The notes beneath the pieces were generated by a model. The model was given only the letters and a program-made list of their open reading frames with translations. It had not been told where the DNA came from and did no database searches. Of a DNA stretch of 10,290 nucleotides, positions 1 to 6,640 are shown piece by piece. Position 1 is the first letter of the stretch; each line of letters opens with the position of its first letter. Location of the stretch: the NCBI GenBank assembly GCA_900765975.1, contig CAAFTS010000145.1, forward strand, positions 1 to 10,290, given 5' to 3'. The position numbers were made by a program, and so were the translations under genes. Source of the stretch: Lachnospiraceae bacterium (GTDB lineage: Bacteria; Bacillota; Clostridia; Lachnospirales; Lachnospiraceae).

Positions 1-101
1 CCTCCTTCAGTGCGGTACCTACATTGTACCATAATTTTTCTTATAAGGAATTCTCATTTTGACTTGTACTATTTATATTCTAACACCAAAGGAGGTATTA
101 T

Positions 102-458
102 GTGAATGAGGTTAATTGCATGTCTGAGGAAGAACTTCGGGCACATTTGAAGAAGATGGAGAAAAATAAAGAGGAATTAAAGTTTCAAGAACAGAGAGTT
201 TGGAAAGAAGAAGAGGAGGAAGATGAGCAGATTTACGCTGCACTGGTAGGACTAGAACGTATGCGGGAGTATGCGGGAGAAAATGAGAAGATAATACTCT
301 TGATTGATGAGCAGAAGAGCATTTTAGATACCATAAGATTGAGAAAAGCGGAATTTGCTGATGAATTTAAAAGACAACTACAGAATAAAAATAGTCGAAT
401 TGAAGAAGAAATAGCAAAAATTGATCAGAGAATAAGGGAAATTCTTATGAGTGGGTGA
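102..458 (+). CDS. Small highly charged helical protein, function unknown
   Basis: A 118-residue cytosolic protein, extremely rich in Glu, Lys and Arg, with no signal peptide or membrane segment. Residues about 8-45 and 88-115 look like coiled-coil helices, separated by a less charged stretch (about 44-80), so a helical hairpin is likely. The GTG start is chosen because AAAGGAGG (88-95) sits 6 nt upstream; the in-frame ATG at 120 is too far away. The GTG overlaps an ATG-TGA (100-105) that closes a reading frame open from the left window edge, so coupling to an upstream gene is possible but unproven. In size and character it resembles small helical partner proteins of LXG-type secretion loci (DUF3958-like), but no LXG toxin or secretion gene lies next to it, so this is weak. 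I do not recognise the family. Confidence 0.6.
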   Translation: MNEVNCMSEEELRAHLKKMEKNKEELKFQEQRVWKEEEEEDEQIYAALVGLERMREYAGENEKIILLIDEQKSILDTIRLRKAEFADEFKRQLQNKNSRIEEEIAKIDQRIREILMSG

Positions 459-484
459 TATAGTAAAAAAGTTTTTTTAGAAAG

Positions 485-519
485 AGCAGAAGATACACGG
501 ATTTTTTGTATCTTCTGCT
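485..519. terminator. 13-bp perfect inverted repeat between convergent genes, possible terminator
   Basis: AGCAGAAGATACA (485-497) and TGTATCTTCTGCT (507-519) pair perfectly across a 9-nt loop. It lies between the stop codons of the converging genes at 458 and 579, the usual place for a shared bidirectional terminator. The T-run after the stem is poor on both strands: the top strand has none, and the bottom strand has only CTTTCT and then, after an A-run, TTTTTT. It may therefore be a weak terminator or a 3' end stabilising hairpin. Confidence 0.45.
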
Positions 520-578
520 GTAATCATGATTTATAGAAAACGAGTTGATTATATATTTTACAAGCGTTATAGGAACTG

Positions 579-2888
579 CTAGTGTTTGGTGGGAAGAATA
601 CTTTTTGCCAGAGCAATTCCAGCTTGTGGATACAATTCCTGGATTTTTTGATATTTTTCTTCAATCAATTCAGGTTCATCTGCCCATATATCTTCATAAA
701 TTTTCAAGGCTTTTTTAAAATGGGTTTTCGCTTGTGAAATATTTGCAGTGATCAGGCAGATACTTCCAAGGGATTCCTGTACCTGGGCATAATCCAGACA
801 GTGGTTCGAATTATATTCTTTGATTATCTGTGCCAATTTCTGAAGAGCAGACAGGGCAAGGGCAGGTTCTTGCATTTCAGTTAAGAGGACAGCATAATTA
901 TTAATCTGAGGAATACTGTCATTAGTATAAAGAAGCTGGTATTGTTCTAAAAGAGAGATACCCATTTTCATGTGCTTTTTAGCCAGATCAAGCTGTCCGT
1001 TTGTTCGGTAAAGTCCTCCAAGATTGGAATGGAGGTTGGAAACCAAGTGGGCATTTTCTTTTGTGGTTTCTTTTATTTGAGCAAGGGCTTCTTTTTCTAA
1101 TTTTATCGCTTTTTCTGTTTTTGTTTCCATCGTTGCCTGATAATCCAATAGTAAGGCACGGTCAGATGCAGTCCCGTAAGTATTTGTTTTTATAAAATGC
1201 TGTAGTTCCTGAATGATTTTTTTCATACCCTTTTGATAGTGGTACTTCTCCATATATGGAAAAACATCTTCTAAAAATAACAGGTATTGGGGAATATCAT
1301 CCTTTTCAATGAATTGGATGATATTTTCTGTTGTCTGAAATAATTTTTTATAATAGCTAACTTCAATGCCATGCATCAAACATATTTTTTGCAGAGAATC
1401 CAATAACGTGTGGCTGCTTGTAACAGAAGGTGCGGTCTCGGAAACTGCAATTTCCTGAATCATTGGATGCAGAGAAATAGTATGCCGGAGACTTGACTGT
1501 ACAAAACCTGTCTCGATCAGATCATTCACGTCATTTAAAGTGGGCAGCTCCAGCCATTTGGAAAATATACGGGCAGAAATACCAGATGAAGGCATAAAAC
1601 ACATATTGCACATAATATCCTGCTGTTTCCGTGATAAGGAGTATAACGAAAACAGGGTATGGATATGGTTGTAATAGGTGGCTTTTTTGCTCTGACCATC
1701 TTTCATTACTTTAATCTTATCTTCATTATGAAGAGAAGCCTTTTCCTCTTGAAGTTTTATCAATAATTGCTCTGGAGTTAAAATTCCATTTTCCAGAAGT
1801 TTGGCTGCCAGTTCGACAGCAAAAGTATGGTAGTGTACAGTTTCTATGATTTTTTCTACGATTGCCCGGTGTTCCTCTGCTTCTGAATAAAATACAGATG
1901 TCAGTTGAAAAAGAGTGGCTATATCTTTTAGTTCTTTTAACTGAAAACTACAGTATTCAGACAGTTGGCTTCTGGTTGTAAATAAAACCCGGCAACGGTA
2001 TTTTAATACGACTGACAGGCAACTGTCCTGTGTGGATGTGACATTAAAATTGTCTATGATCAGCAGTGTATCAGATTTCAAAGAGCGTAAGAAACGGTTA
2101 TGTCTTTGAAAACGTTCCTGCTCACTGATTTCTGGTGGATCATCAATAAAATCCATGTCTGTGATATTTTGATATAGATTACCGGTGTATTCCATATAGA
2201 GAATATTGGTGTACTGTTTTCTGTATTGCTTTGCATAGGCTTTAGCAAGCTCGCTTTTTCCAATTCCGGCAATTCCATAAAGAAATATATGTCGGTTCTC
2301 TTCAAACAAAGTATGGAGTTCATCCAGTTCTTCTTCTCTTCCTAGAAAATGACGGCATGGTTTCGGGACTTCGCTGTCCATAATGTAATCCAGAACAATC
2401 GGAGATAGAACACCTCCTGCAATCAGTTTTTGATTTCTTGTATCACGTTTAATAAATTGCCGTTCCATACCAAAAGAAAGTACTTTTGCTAAAAACAACA
2501 GCCTTGAATCAGAAGGTTTATATAGAGATACAAGTTCCTGCTTTTTTGTATCCGAAATAGTATCGTCCTGCATGAATAACGTGTAAATGTCCTGTATAAC
2601 CATGTTGTAGTCTGCCATTAAGGGAAGTAAGTTTCGCTGAATGGTTGTTGCCAGTTTTTTCTGATTGCTGGGTTTTGCATAATATGAGGTTATTTTGGGA
2701 CTGATTTTTGCCTGTCCGGTTATCCAGCGGCAAATCAGACCATTATCCATAGAAAAATCTTCATTTATCGGATCATTCATAAAATCTTCAAATAATTCGT
2801 ATAAAAAATCAGGTTGGTTCATCTGATTGCTTTCACTGATTTGATTTTTTAGGCATGTGCTAATAGAAGAAAAATCACATCGTTCCAA
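579..2888 (-). CDS. STAND-family (NB-ARC-like) ATPase with C-terminal TPR repeats, SOS-regulated
   Basis: A 769-residue cytosolic signal-transduction ATPase. Residues 1-180 form a helical N-terminal region I cannot assign. FLGREEELDEL (181-191) is the typical entry to a STAND NTPase. Walker A is GIAGIGKS (205-212) and Walker B is LLIIDN (275-280). VLFTTRS (301-307) matches the sensor/RNBS-B position, FAVELAAKLL (356-365) replaces the GLPLAL motif, and LHPMIQEIA (473-481) resembles the winged-helix MHD motif. About 615-735 contains three TPR-like helix pairs. Such proteins oligomerise on ligand sensing by the repeats and then signal through the N-terminus. The start is TTG, supported by AAAGGAGGG (2896-2904) 7 nt upstream. 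Its promoter contains a LexA box, and the gene diverges from the recombinase cluster. It could be a regulator of the element or a defence NTPase; the sequence does not decide. No canonical effector such as TIR or protease is recognisable. Confidence 0.85.
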   Translation of the reverse strand: MERCDFSSISTCLKNQISESNQMNQPDFLYELFEDFMNDPINEDFSMDNGLICRWITGQAKISPKITSYYAKPSNQKKLATTIQRNLLPLMADYNMVIQDIYTLFMQDDTISDTKKQELVSLYKPSDSRLLFLAKVLSFGMERQFIKRDTRNQKLIAGGVLSPIVLDYIMDSEVPKPCRHFLGREEELDELHTLFEENRHIFLYGIAGIGKSELAKAYAKQYRKQYTNILYMEYTGNLYQNITDMDFIDDPPEISEQERFQRHNRFLRSLKSDTLLIIDNFNVTSTQDSCLSVVLKYRCRVLFTTRSQLSEYCSFQLKELKDIATLFQLTSVFYSEAEEHRAIVEKIIETVHYHTFAVELAAKLLENGILTPEQLLIKLQEEKASLHNEDKIKVMKDGQSKKATYYNHIHTLFSLYSLSRKQQDIMCNMCFMPSSGISARIFSKWLELPTLNDVNDLIETGFVQSSLRHTISLHPMIQEIAVSETAPSVTSSHTLLDSLQKICLMHGIEVSYYKKLFQTTENIIQFIEKDDIPQYLLFLEDVFPYMEKYHYQKGMKKIIQELQHFIKTNTYGTASDRALLLDYQATMETKTEKAIKLEKEALAQIKETTKENAHLVSNLHSNLGGLYRTNGQLDLAKKHMKMGISLLEQYQLLYTNDSIPQINNYAVLLTEMQEPALALSALQKLAQIIKEYNSNHCLDYAQVQESLGSICLITANISQAKTHFKKALKIYEDIWADEPELIEEKYQKIQELYPQAGIALAKSILPTKH

Positions 2889-2895
2889 CAGAAAT

Positions 2896-2904
2896 CCCTC
2901 CTTT
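2896..2904 (-). promoter_or_regulatory. Ribosome binding site deciding a TTG start
   Basis: The minus strand reads AAAGGAGGG, 7 nt before the TTG at 2888-2886. This near-perfect Shine-Dalgarno supports the non-ATG start of the STAND ATPase. The first in-frame ATG is at codon 23 and has no comparable site. Confidence 0.8.
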
Positions 2905-2937
2905 GGTTTTCGTGTTTTATATTCTTAAAGTCTTTTT

Positions 2938-2966
2938 ATTATAACACGAACAAATGTTCCGGACAA
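2938..2966 (-). promoter_or_regulatory. Sigma-A promoter of the STAND ATPase gene
   Basis: Read on the minus strand, TTGTCC (2966-2961) and a perfect TATAAT (2943-2938) are separated by exactly 17 bp. The -10 lies about 50 nt upstream of the TTG start, leaving a short leader. The spacer is occupied by a LexA-type operator. Confidence 0.75.
2947..2960. promoter_or_regulatory. LexA (SOS) operator
   Basis: CGAACAAATGTTCC fits every position of the Bacillus/Gram-positive LexA box consensus CGAACRNRYGTTYC. It lies entirely in the 17-bp spacer between the -35 and -10 of the STAND gene, where bound LexA would block RNA polymerase. Repression in normal growth and induction on DNA damage is the inferred behaviour. 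The consensus is established for Bacillus and shared widely in Firmicutes; the host LexA is not in the window. Confidence 0.78.
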
Positions 2967-3039
2967 TAGGAATTGATACTGTATAGGAAGAAAATGAATC
3001 TTAAAAACTCAATCTGCGGTCAATTTCAATTCAATGTGA

Positions 3040-3067
3040 TTGGTGCAGAATAATTTTAGAATGTAAT
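3040..3067 (+). promoter_or_regulatory. Candidate promoter for the tnpW-recombinase cluster
   Basis: TTGGTG (3040-3045) and TGTAAT (3062-3067) have a 16-bp spacer and lie about 100 nt before the TnpW-like start. Both hexamers are imperfect matches in AT-rich DNA, so this is only the best candidate I found for a rightward promoter in the divergent region. Confidence 0.25.
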
Positions 3068-3069
3068 CA

Positions 3070-3083
3070 GGCTTTCGAAAGCC
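3070..3083. repeat. 14-bp perfect palindrome upstream of the recombinase cluster
   Basis: GGCTTTCGAAAGCC is self-complementary over all 14 bases and lies directly after the candidate rightward -10. Position and symmetry suit an operator for a dimeric regulator, or a recombinase or accessory-protein site. With no loop it would not form a normal hairpin terminator. Confidence 0.5.
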
Positions 3084-3165
3084 GAATTCAATTCATACAG
3101 AACTTTTGTACAATCCTGCCGGCATAGGATGTAGAGAGAACTGTATGCTGAAGGAGGCATATAGC

Positions 3166-3333
3166 ATGAATACGTTATTTGATTCTGTAGAAGTTCTGGA
3201 TACAAAAAAAGAAATCCAAAAAGAGAATGTAAGCTATGAACATGCAGGATATCAGATTCGAGTGCATTTTAATGGGGAAAAGACATTGATCCAGTGCATT
3301 CAGAATCTTACTGAACGAAAAATTGCAGGTTGA
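3166..3333 (+). CDS. TnpW-like small transposon-encoded protein
   Basis: A 55-residue protein. After a polar N-terminal tail, the core YEHAGYQIRVHFNGEKTLIQ followed by CIQNLTERKI resembles the short TnpW family found beside serine recombinases in Clostridia elements (a tyrosine-containing strand, V.VHF, then a helix with a spaced Leu/Ile pattern). The role of that family is not established; a recombination accessory or regulatory role is inference. ATG 3166 is chosen because AAGGAGG (3151-3157) lies 8 nt upstream; the reading frame stays open to 3106 but the earlier starts lack a ribosome site. The recombinase start is 76 bp downstream with no terminator between, so it is probably the first gene of that operon. 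The family call rests on my memory of the motif. Confidence 0.55.
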   Translation: MNTLFDSVEVLDTKKEIQKENVSYEHAGYQIRVHFNGEKTLIQCIQNLTERKIAG

Positions 3334-3358
3334 TTTTCTTAAGTTCTTGTTGTAAAAT

Positions 3359-3378
3359 AAAGACAATTAAAGACAATG
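3359..3378 (+). repeat. Two tandem copies of a 10-bp unit
   Basis: AAAGACAATT is followed directly by AAAGACAATG in the gap between the TnpW-like gene and the first recombinase. It may be a protein-binding direct repeat or simple chance in AT-rich DNA. Confidence 0.35.
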
Positions 3379-3409
3379 ACCATGCAAGACCGATGAAAAG
3401 AGGGATAGA

Positions 3410-4999
3410 ATGTATCAGGCAGGAATTTATTGCCGAATTTCCATTGAAGAGCAAAATAAAGAGGGTGAATACAGCAATAGTATTCACTCTCAGATTCAGA
3501 TGGCAAGAGATTATATTGCAGAGAATAAAGATATTGCAGAGAAAAAAGTTTATGTAGACGATGGGGCTTCTGGAAGTAATTTTGAAAGAACTGAATTTCG
3601 GAGAATGCTGGCAGATATTGAGCTTGGTGTTATCAATATGGTGATTTTTAAGGACGTATCTCGACTTGGAAGAGAACATATTGATACCAACTATTATCTA
3701 GGCAAATATTTCCCGGAGAAACAGATTCGGATTGTTTCGATTCTGGATAATTATGATTCAGCCGTTGGAACTTATGATGAAATGTTAGAAATAAAAACTT
3801 TGCTGAATGATATGTATTTGAGAGATACATCCAGAAAGATTAAGACAACGATTCAGACCAAAAGAAGTATGGGCGAATATACTCCGAAACAGCCCCCCTT
3901 TGGATATGTGAAAAGTAAAACAATTCATAATCATCTGGAAGTTGATCCTTATGCAGCCGAGGTTGTTCGAAGAATTTACAGAATGTATCAAAATGGATTT
4001 GGCTGTACGGTTATTTGCAGGACTTTGAATGAAGATGAAATCCCTTGTCCCGCAAAATATAAAAAGGAAGTTTTAAAAACCAATTATGTATGGGATTCGG
4101 GAAAAGGTCTGTGGACATCGTCTACTGTAAGTGGAATTTTAAAGAATCCGGTCTATACTGGGGCGGTTGTGATTCGGAAACATGAAAGACCGTCTTATAA
4201 GCTGAAATACAAAAAGGCAATTCCCCTGGAAGAAATGGAGCTGGTGCCGGATGCACATGAGGCAATCATTTCTAAAGAAGAGTTTGATAGGGTTCAGCAA
4301 ATAAGAAAGGGGCGCAGAGTTTCCTATTTTGATAAAAACAATGAACCACATAAATATGTGGGACTGCTCTTTTGTGGGAAATGTAAAACAGCCATGCGAA
4401 AACGTTATCTGGCATCTCATAAAGACTATGACGGATATATGTGTGGTTTTCATCAGAAGCAGGGGCAGAATTACTGTGAGCTGAATCATATTACATTTGA
4501 AAAGCTGGATGCACTGGTTGTATTTGCAATCAACCAGCAATTGAAACAGATGAAGATGGATATGAAGAATCTGGAAACTCAGATCAGACAGAAACAGCCG
4601 GAACTGGATGGTAAAATTGCAAAATTGCAGGCAAAAATAGAAAGAAATCTGGAATACCGGAAACGAGCATATGAACAGTTTATGGATGAAGTACTTTCCA
4701 AAGAGGAATATCTGGAATTAAAACAGATGTATGAAACAGAGAATCAGAAATATCAAAAAGAATTATCAGAACTGAACCATGAAGAGCAAAGGCAGCGGGC
4801 GGCGGTCAATGAAACAAAGATATGGTTGGAGCATTTTAATCGCAGAAGAATAACGGTAAAGCAGCTTACCAGAGAAGCGCTTGTGGAGTTAGTTGATAAA
4901 ATTTATGTATATCCAGAGCAGAAAATAGATATATATTTTAAGTTTGCTTCAGTAGAGAGTTCACCAGATAGAATACTTGAGAAAGATGGGGTGATATGA
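3410..4999 (+). CDS. Large serine recombinase 1 (TndX/TnpX-like)
   Basis: A 529-residue site-specific recombinase that cuts att sites through a serine-DNA linkage to integrate or excise the element. The resolvase catalytic domain covers about 1-150: YCRIS places catalytic Arg9 and Ser11, and VSRLGRE (83-89) carries Arg85 and Arg88. The recombinase DNA-binding domain follows (about 160-300; FGYVKSK at 164-170, ILKNPVYTGAVV at 243-254). A zinc ribbon uses Cys322, Cys325, Cys345 and Cys356. A coiled coil spans about 375-470, a typical regulator of synapsis direction in large serine integrases. The length is in the normal range for TndX and TnpX. The start has only a modest AGAGGGA ribosome site. 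The stop TGA overlaps the next ATG, so the two recombinases are probably translationally coupled. All key residues are present, so it looks active. Confidence 0.93.
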   Translation: MYQAGIYCRISIEEQNKEGEYSNSIHSQIQMARDYIAENKDIAEKKVYVDDGASGSNFERTEFRRMLADIELGVINMVIFKDVSRLGREHIDTNYYLGKYFPEKQIRIVSILDNYDSAVGTYDEMLEIKTLLNDMYLRDTSRKIKTTIQTKRSMGEYTPKQPPFGYVKSKTIHNHLEVDPYAAEVVRRIYRMYQNGFGCTVICRTLNEDEIPCPAKYKKEVLKTNYVWDSGKGLWTSSTVSGILKNPVYTGAVVIRKHERPSYKLKYKKAIPLEEMELVPDAHEAIISKEEFDRVQQIRKGRRVSYFDKNNEPHKYVGLLFCGKCKTAMRKRYLASHKDYDGYMCGFHQKQGQNYCELNHITFEKLDALVVFAINQQLKQMKMDMKNLETQIRQKQPELDGKIAKLQAKIERNLEYRKRAYEQFMDEVLSKEEYLELKQMYETENQKYQKELSELNHEEQRQRAAVNETKIWLEHFNRRRITVKQLTREALVELVDKIYVYPEQKIDIYFKFASVESSPDRILEKDGVI

Positions 5000-6588
5000 T
5001 GTATCAGATGGGTGTATATTGTCGTCTGTCGAAGGATGATGGAGAGAATAAAGTTAGTGAGAGTATTGAAAATCAGATGAAACTGATTCGTGAGTATGTG
5101 ACTAAATCAGAGGATCTGGAAATCGCAGATATTTATATTGATGACGGTTATTCGGGGCTTTATTTTGCGAATAGACCGGAATTTCAGCGGATGATGGAGG
5201 ATATCTACAAAGGGAAAATTCAAGGCGTTATTACGAAAGATATTTCCCGGCTTGGGCGTGAACATATTGAAACCAGTAATTATATCGAGCGTGTTTTTCC
5301 ATCTTTGGGTGTACGTTATATTGCAATTTTGGATGGCGTGGATTCTGTTCATCACAGTAATGAAGAATTGGCACAGTTTAAGACGCTGTTTAATGATATG
5401 TATAGTCGTGATATATCTAAGAAAATCAGAGGTGCATTGACCGCCCAGAAGAAACGGGGACAGTTTATGTCTGGGTTTGCCCCATATGGATATGTAAAAG
5501 ATCCGGCAGATAAGCATCATTTTCTTGTAGATGAAGAAGCAGCTAAAGTGGTACGGAGAATCTTTTATATGAGTTTGGAAGGATATTCCAGGGATGGTAT
5601 TGCAAAGAAACTGAATCAGGAAGGAATTCTGACACCGTCAGAGTATAAGAGAAAGGTGCAGGGATTGAAATATGCCAATGCATTAGAAAAAGCGGGTGCA
5701 AAGGGCTGGGCATATCCTACGATCAATGTAATTTTGCGAAACAGAGTTTATACAGGGGCTATGGTACAGCATAAATCAGAAAAGATATCCTATAAAGTGG
5801 AAAAGTATCAATATATTCCAGAGGAACAGCAGTATATTGTGGAAGGAATGCACGAAGCAATTATCAGCAAAGATACTTTTGAGCAGGTACAGGAACTTAT
5901 GAAGAAAAGAACACGGACACCGGGATTTAATAGCGAAGTGAGAAAGGTAAATCCATACGCAGGAATTATTGTTTGCGGAGATTGCGGATATAATTTCCAG
6001 AGGGTTACCTGTCGGGATGGTTATGAGTGCGGTACCTATCATAAAAAAGGAAACACAGTTTGTTATTCTCATTTCATTAAAAAAGAAGTATTGGATTCTA
6101 TTGTAAAAAATGAAATCCAAAGACAAGCGGAACTGGCACTAAAAGAGAGTGATAAGGATGAAATATTAAAAGCAGCAGACAGGAAGAAGGAGGTGCAGAG
6201 ACGATGTGCAGAAGCAAATCAGAAGATTGAACGGTTACAAAAAGAACTTGTGGCTGTCCAGAAGTATAAAAAGAAAACTTACGAAAATTATGTAGATGGC
6301 GTTTTGGATAAAGAAGAATATCTCTCCTATAAGGCAGAATATGAAAAGCAGGATAAAGATATCAGGGCGAAGATTCAGTTGGCAGAACAAGAGAAAGACA
6401 GCTTTGGAGAGGCAGAAGAATCTTATGAAAACTGGATAGAGAAATTTATCAAGTATGGAACATTATCCGAAGTGACAAGAGAAATTGTGACAGAATTGAT
6501 TGAAAAAATTGTTGTGAATGGAGATAAGAGCATTGATATTGTATTTAAGTATCAGTCGCCTTATCCGGTAGAAAAACAGGCAGTGTAA
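4996..6588 (+). CDS. Large serine recombinase 2 (TndX/TnpX-like)
   Basis: A 530-residue paralogue of the preceding protein with the same layout. The catalytic domain has YCRLS (Arg10, Ser12) and ISRLGRE (83-89, Arg85 and Arg88). The recombinase domain has YGYVKDP (164-170) and ILRNRVYTGAMV (246-257). Zinc-ribbon cysteines are at 327, 330, 345 and 356, and a coiled coil spans about 380-470. ATG 4996 sits inside the stop of recombinase 1 (ATGA); the ATG at 4999 is an equally possible start, one codon shorter. The gene ends 44 bp before the truncated subtilase, so it is the last gene of the element. The zinc-ribbon and SRLGRE positions match recombinase 1 almost residue for residue, but the rest has diverged enough that this is not a recent duplication. 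The two may act as a heteromeric pair or on different att sites. Confidence 0.93.
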   Translation: MMYQMGVYCRLSKDDGENKVSESIENQMKLIREYVTKSEDLEIADIYIDDGYSGLYFANRPEFQRMMEDIYKGKIQGVITKDISRLGREHIETSNYIERVFPSLGVRYIAILDGVDSVHHSNEELAQFKTLFNDMYSRDISKKIRGALTAQKKRGQFMSGFAPYGYVKDPADKHHFLVDEEAAKVVRRIFYMSLEGYSRDGIAKKLNQEGILTPSEYKRKVQGLKYANALEKAGAKGWAYPTINVILRNRVYTGAMVQHKSEKISYKVEKYQYIPEEQQYIVEGMHEAIISKDTFEQVQELMKKRTRTPGFNSEVRKVNPYAGIIVCGDCGYNFQRVTCRDGYECGTYHKKGNTVCYSHFIKKEVLDSIVKNEIQRQAELALKESDKDEILKAADRKKEVQRRCAEANQKIERLQKELVAVQKYKKKTYENYVDGVLDKEEYLSYKAEYEKQDKDIRAKIQLAEQEKDSFGEAEESYENWIEKFIKYGTLSEVTREIVTELIEKIVVNGDKSIDIVFKYQSPYPVEKQAV

Positions 6589-6640
6589 AGACTGCAAATT
6601 TTTTTACAGTAACTTTCCCCTAGTTATAATGAACACATGA
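6589..6640. other. Predicted right attachment junction of the element
   Basis: Between the recombinase stop (6588) and the first subtilase-like codon (6633) lie only 44 bp, with an in-frame TGA at 6630-6632. Reading on from 6633 gives THDGTSLIERF, an internal subtilase sequence. Crossover should fall near 6630-6640. Large serine recombinases usually leave only a 2-3 bp core, so the exact point cannot be read from one junction. I saw no convincing terminator here. Confidence 0.5.

Larger units (their letters stand above)
1..6632. mobile_element. Right-hand part of a putative serine-recombinase mobile element (left end outside window)
   Basis: Two large serine recombinase genes and a TnpW-like gene lie immediately before a subtilase gene that begins abruptly mid-domain at about 6633, which is the arrangement expected at one end of an integrated element. 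No 5' half of the subtilase is seen anywhere in the window. If insertion caused the truncation, the left end must therefore lie beyond position 1, and the STAND ATPase and the small gene at 102 would be cargo or regulatory genes. The coding sequence here looks more AT-rich than the subtilase fragment that follows. No conjugation, relaxase or replication gene is visible, so whether this is conjugative, mobilizable or a simple transposon cannot be told. The left boundary given is only the window edge. Confidence 0.5.

Noticed and set aside
9..22. 13-bp match AGTGCGGTACCTA to about 6026-6038 inside recombinase 2, as a possible element-end repeat
   Set aside because: At 6026-6038 it encodes the zinc-ribbon ECGTY motif, not an element end, and a single 13-bp match is near chance level for a 10-kb window.
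59..86. TTGACT ... TAACAC as a promoter for the gene at 102
   Set aside because: The -10 is poor and its distance to the start is very short; not separable from chance in AT-rich DNA.
1001..1195. 64-residue plus-strand frame with a hydrophobic LFLF run
   Set aside because: It lies wholly inside the STAND ATPase gene on the other strand, has no ribosome site, and its hydrophobicity comes from Lys/Glu-rich codons read in reverse.
3099..3112. GAACTTTTGTAC as a second LexA box near the recombinase operon
   Set aside because: Only one half-site is right; several positions break the consensus, so it does not support SOS control of the rightward operon.
3106..3165. N-terminal extension of the TnpW-like frame
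   Set aside because: ATG 3106 and ATG 3145 lack a ribosome site, and AAGGAGG at 3151-3157 serves ATG 3166.
3330..3557. 75-residue plus-strand frame overlapping the start of recombinase 1
   Set aside because: Out of frame with the clear catalytic YCRIS sequence, no family resemblance and no ribosome site.
6582..6606. TGTAAA ... TTTACA as a terminator of the recombinase operon
   Set aside because: A 6-bp AT-rich stem with a long loop would be unstable; the T-run lies in the loop and stem rather than after it.
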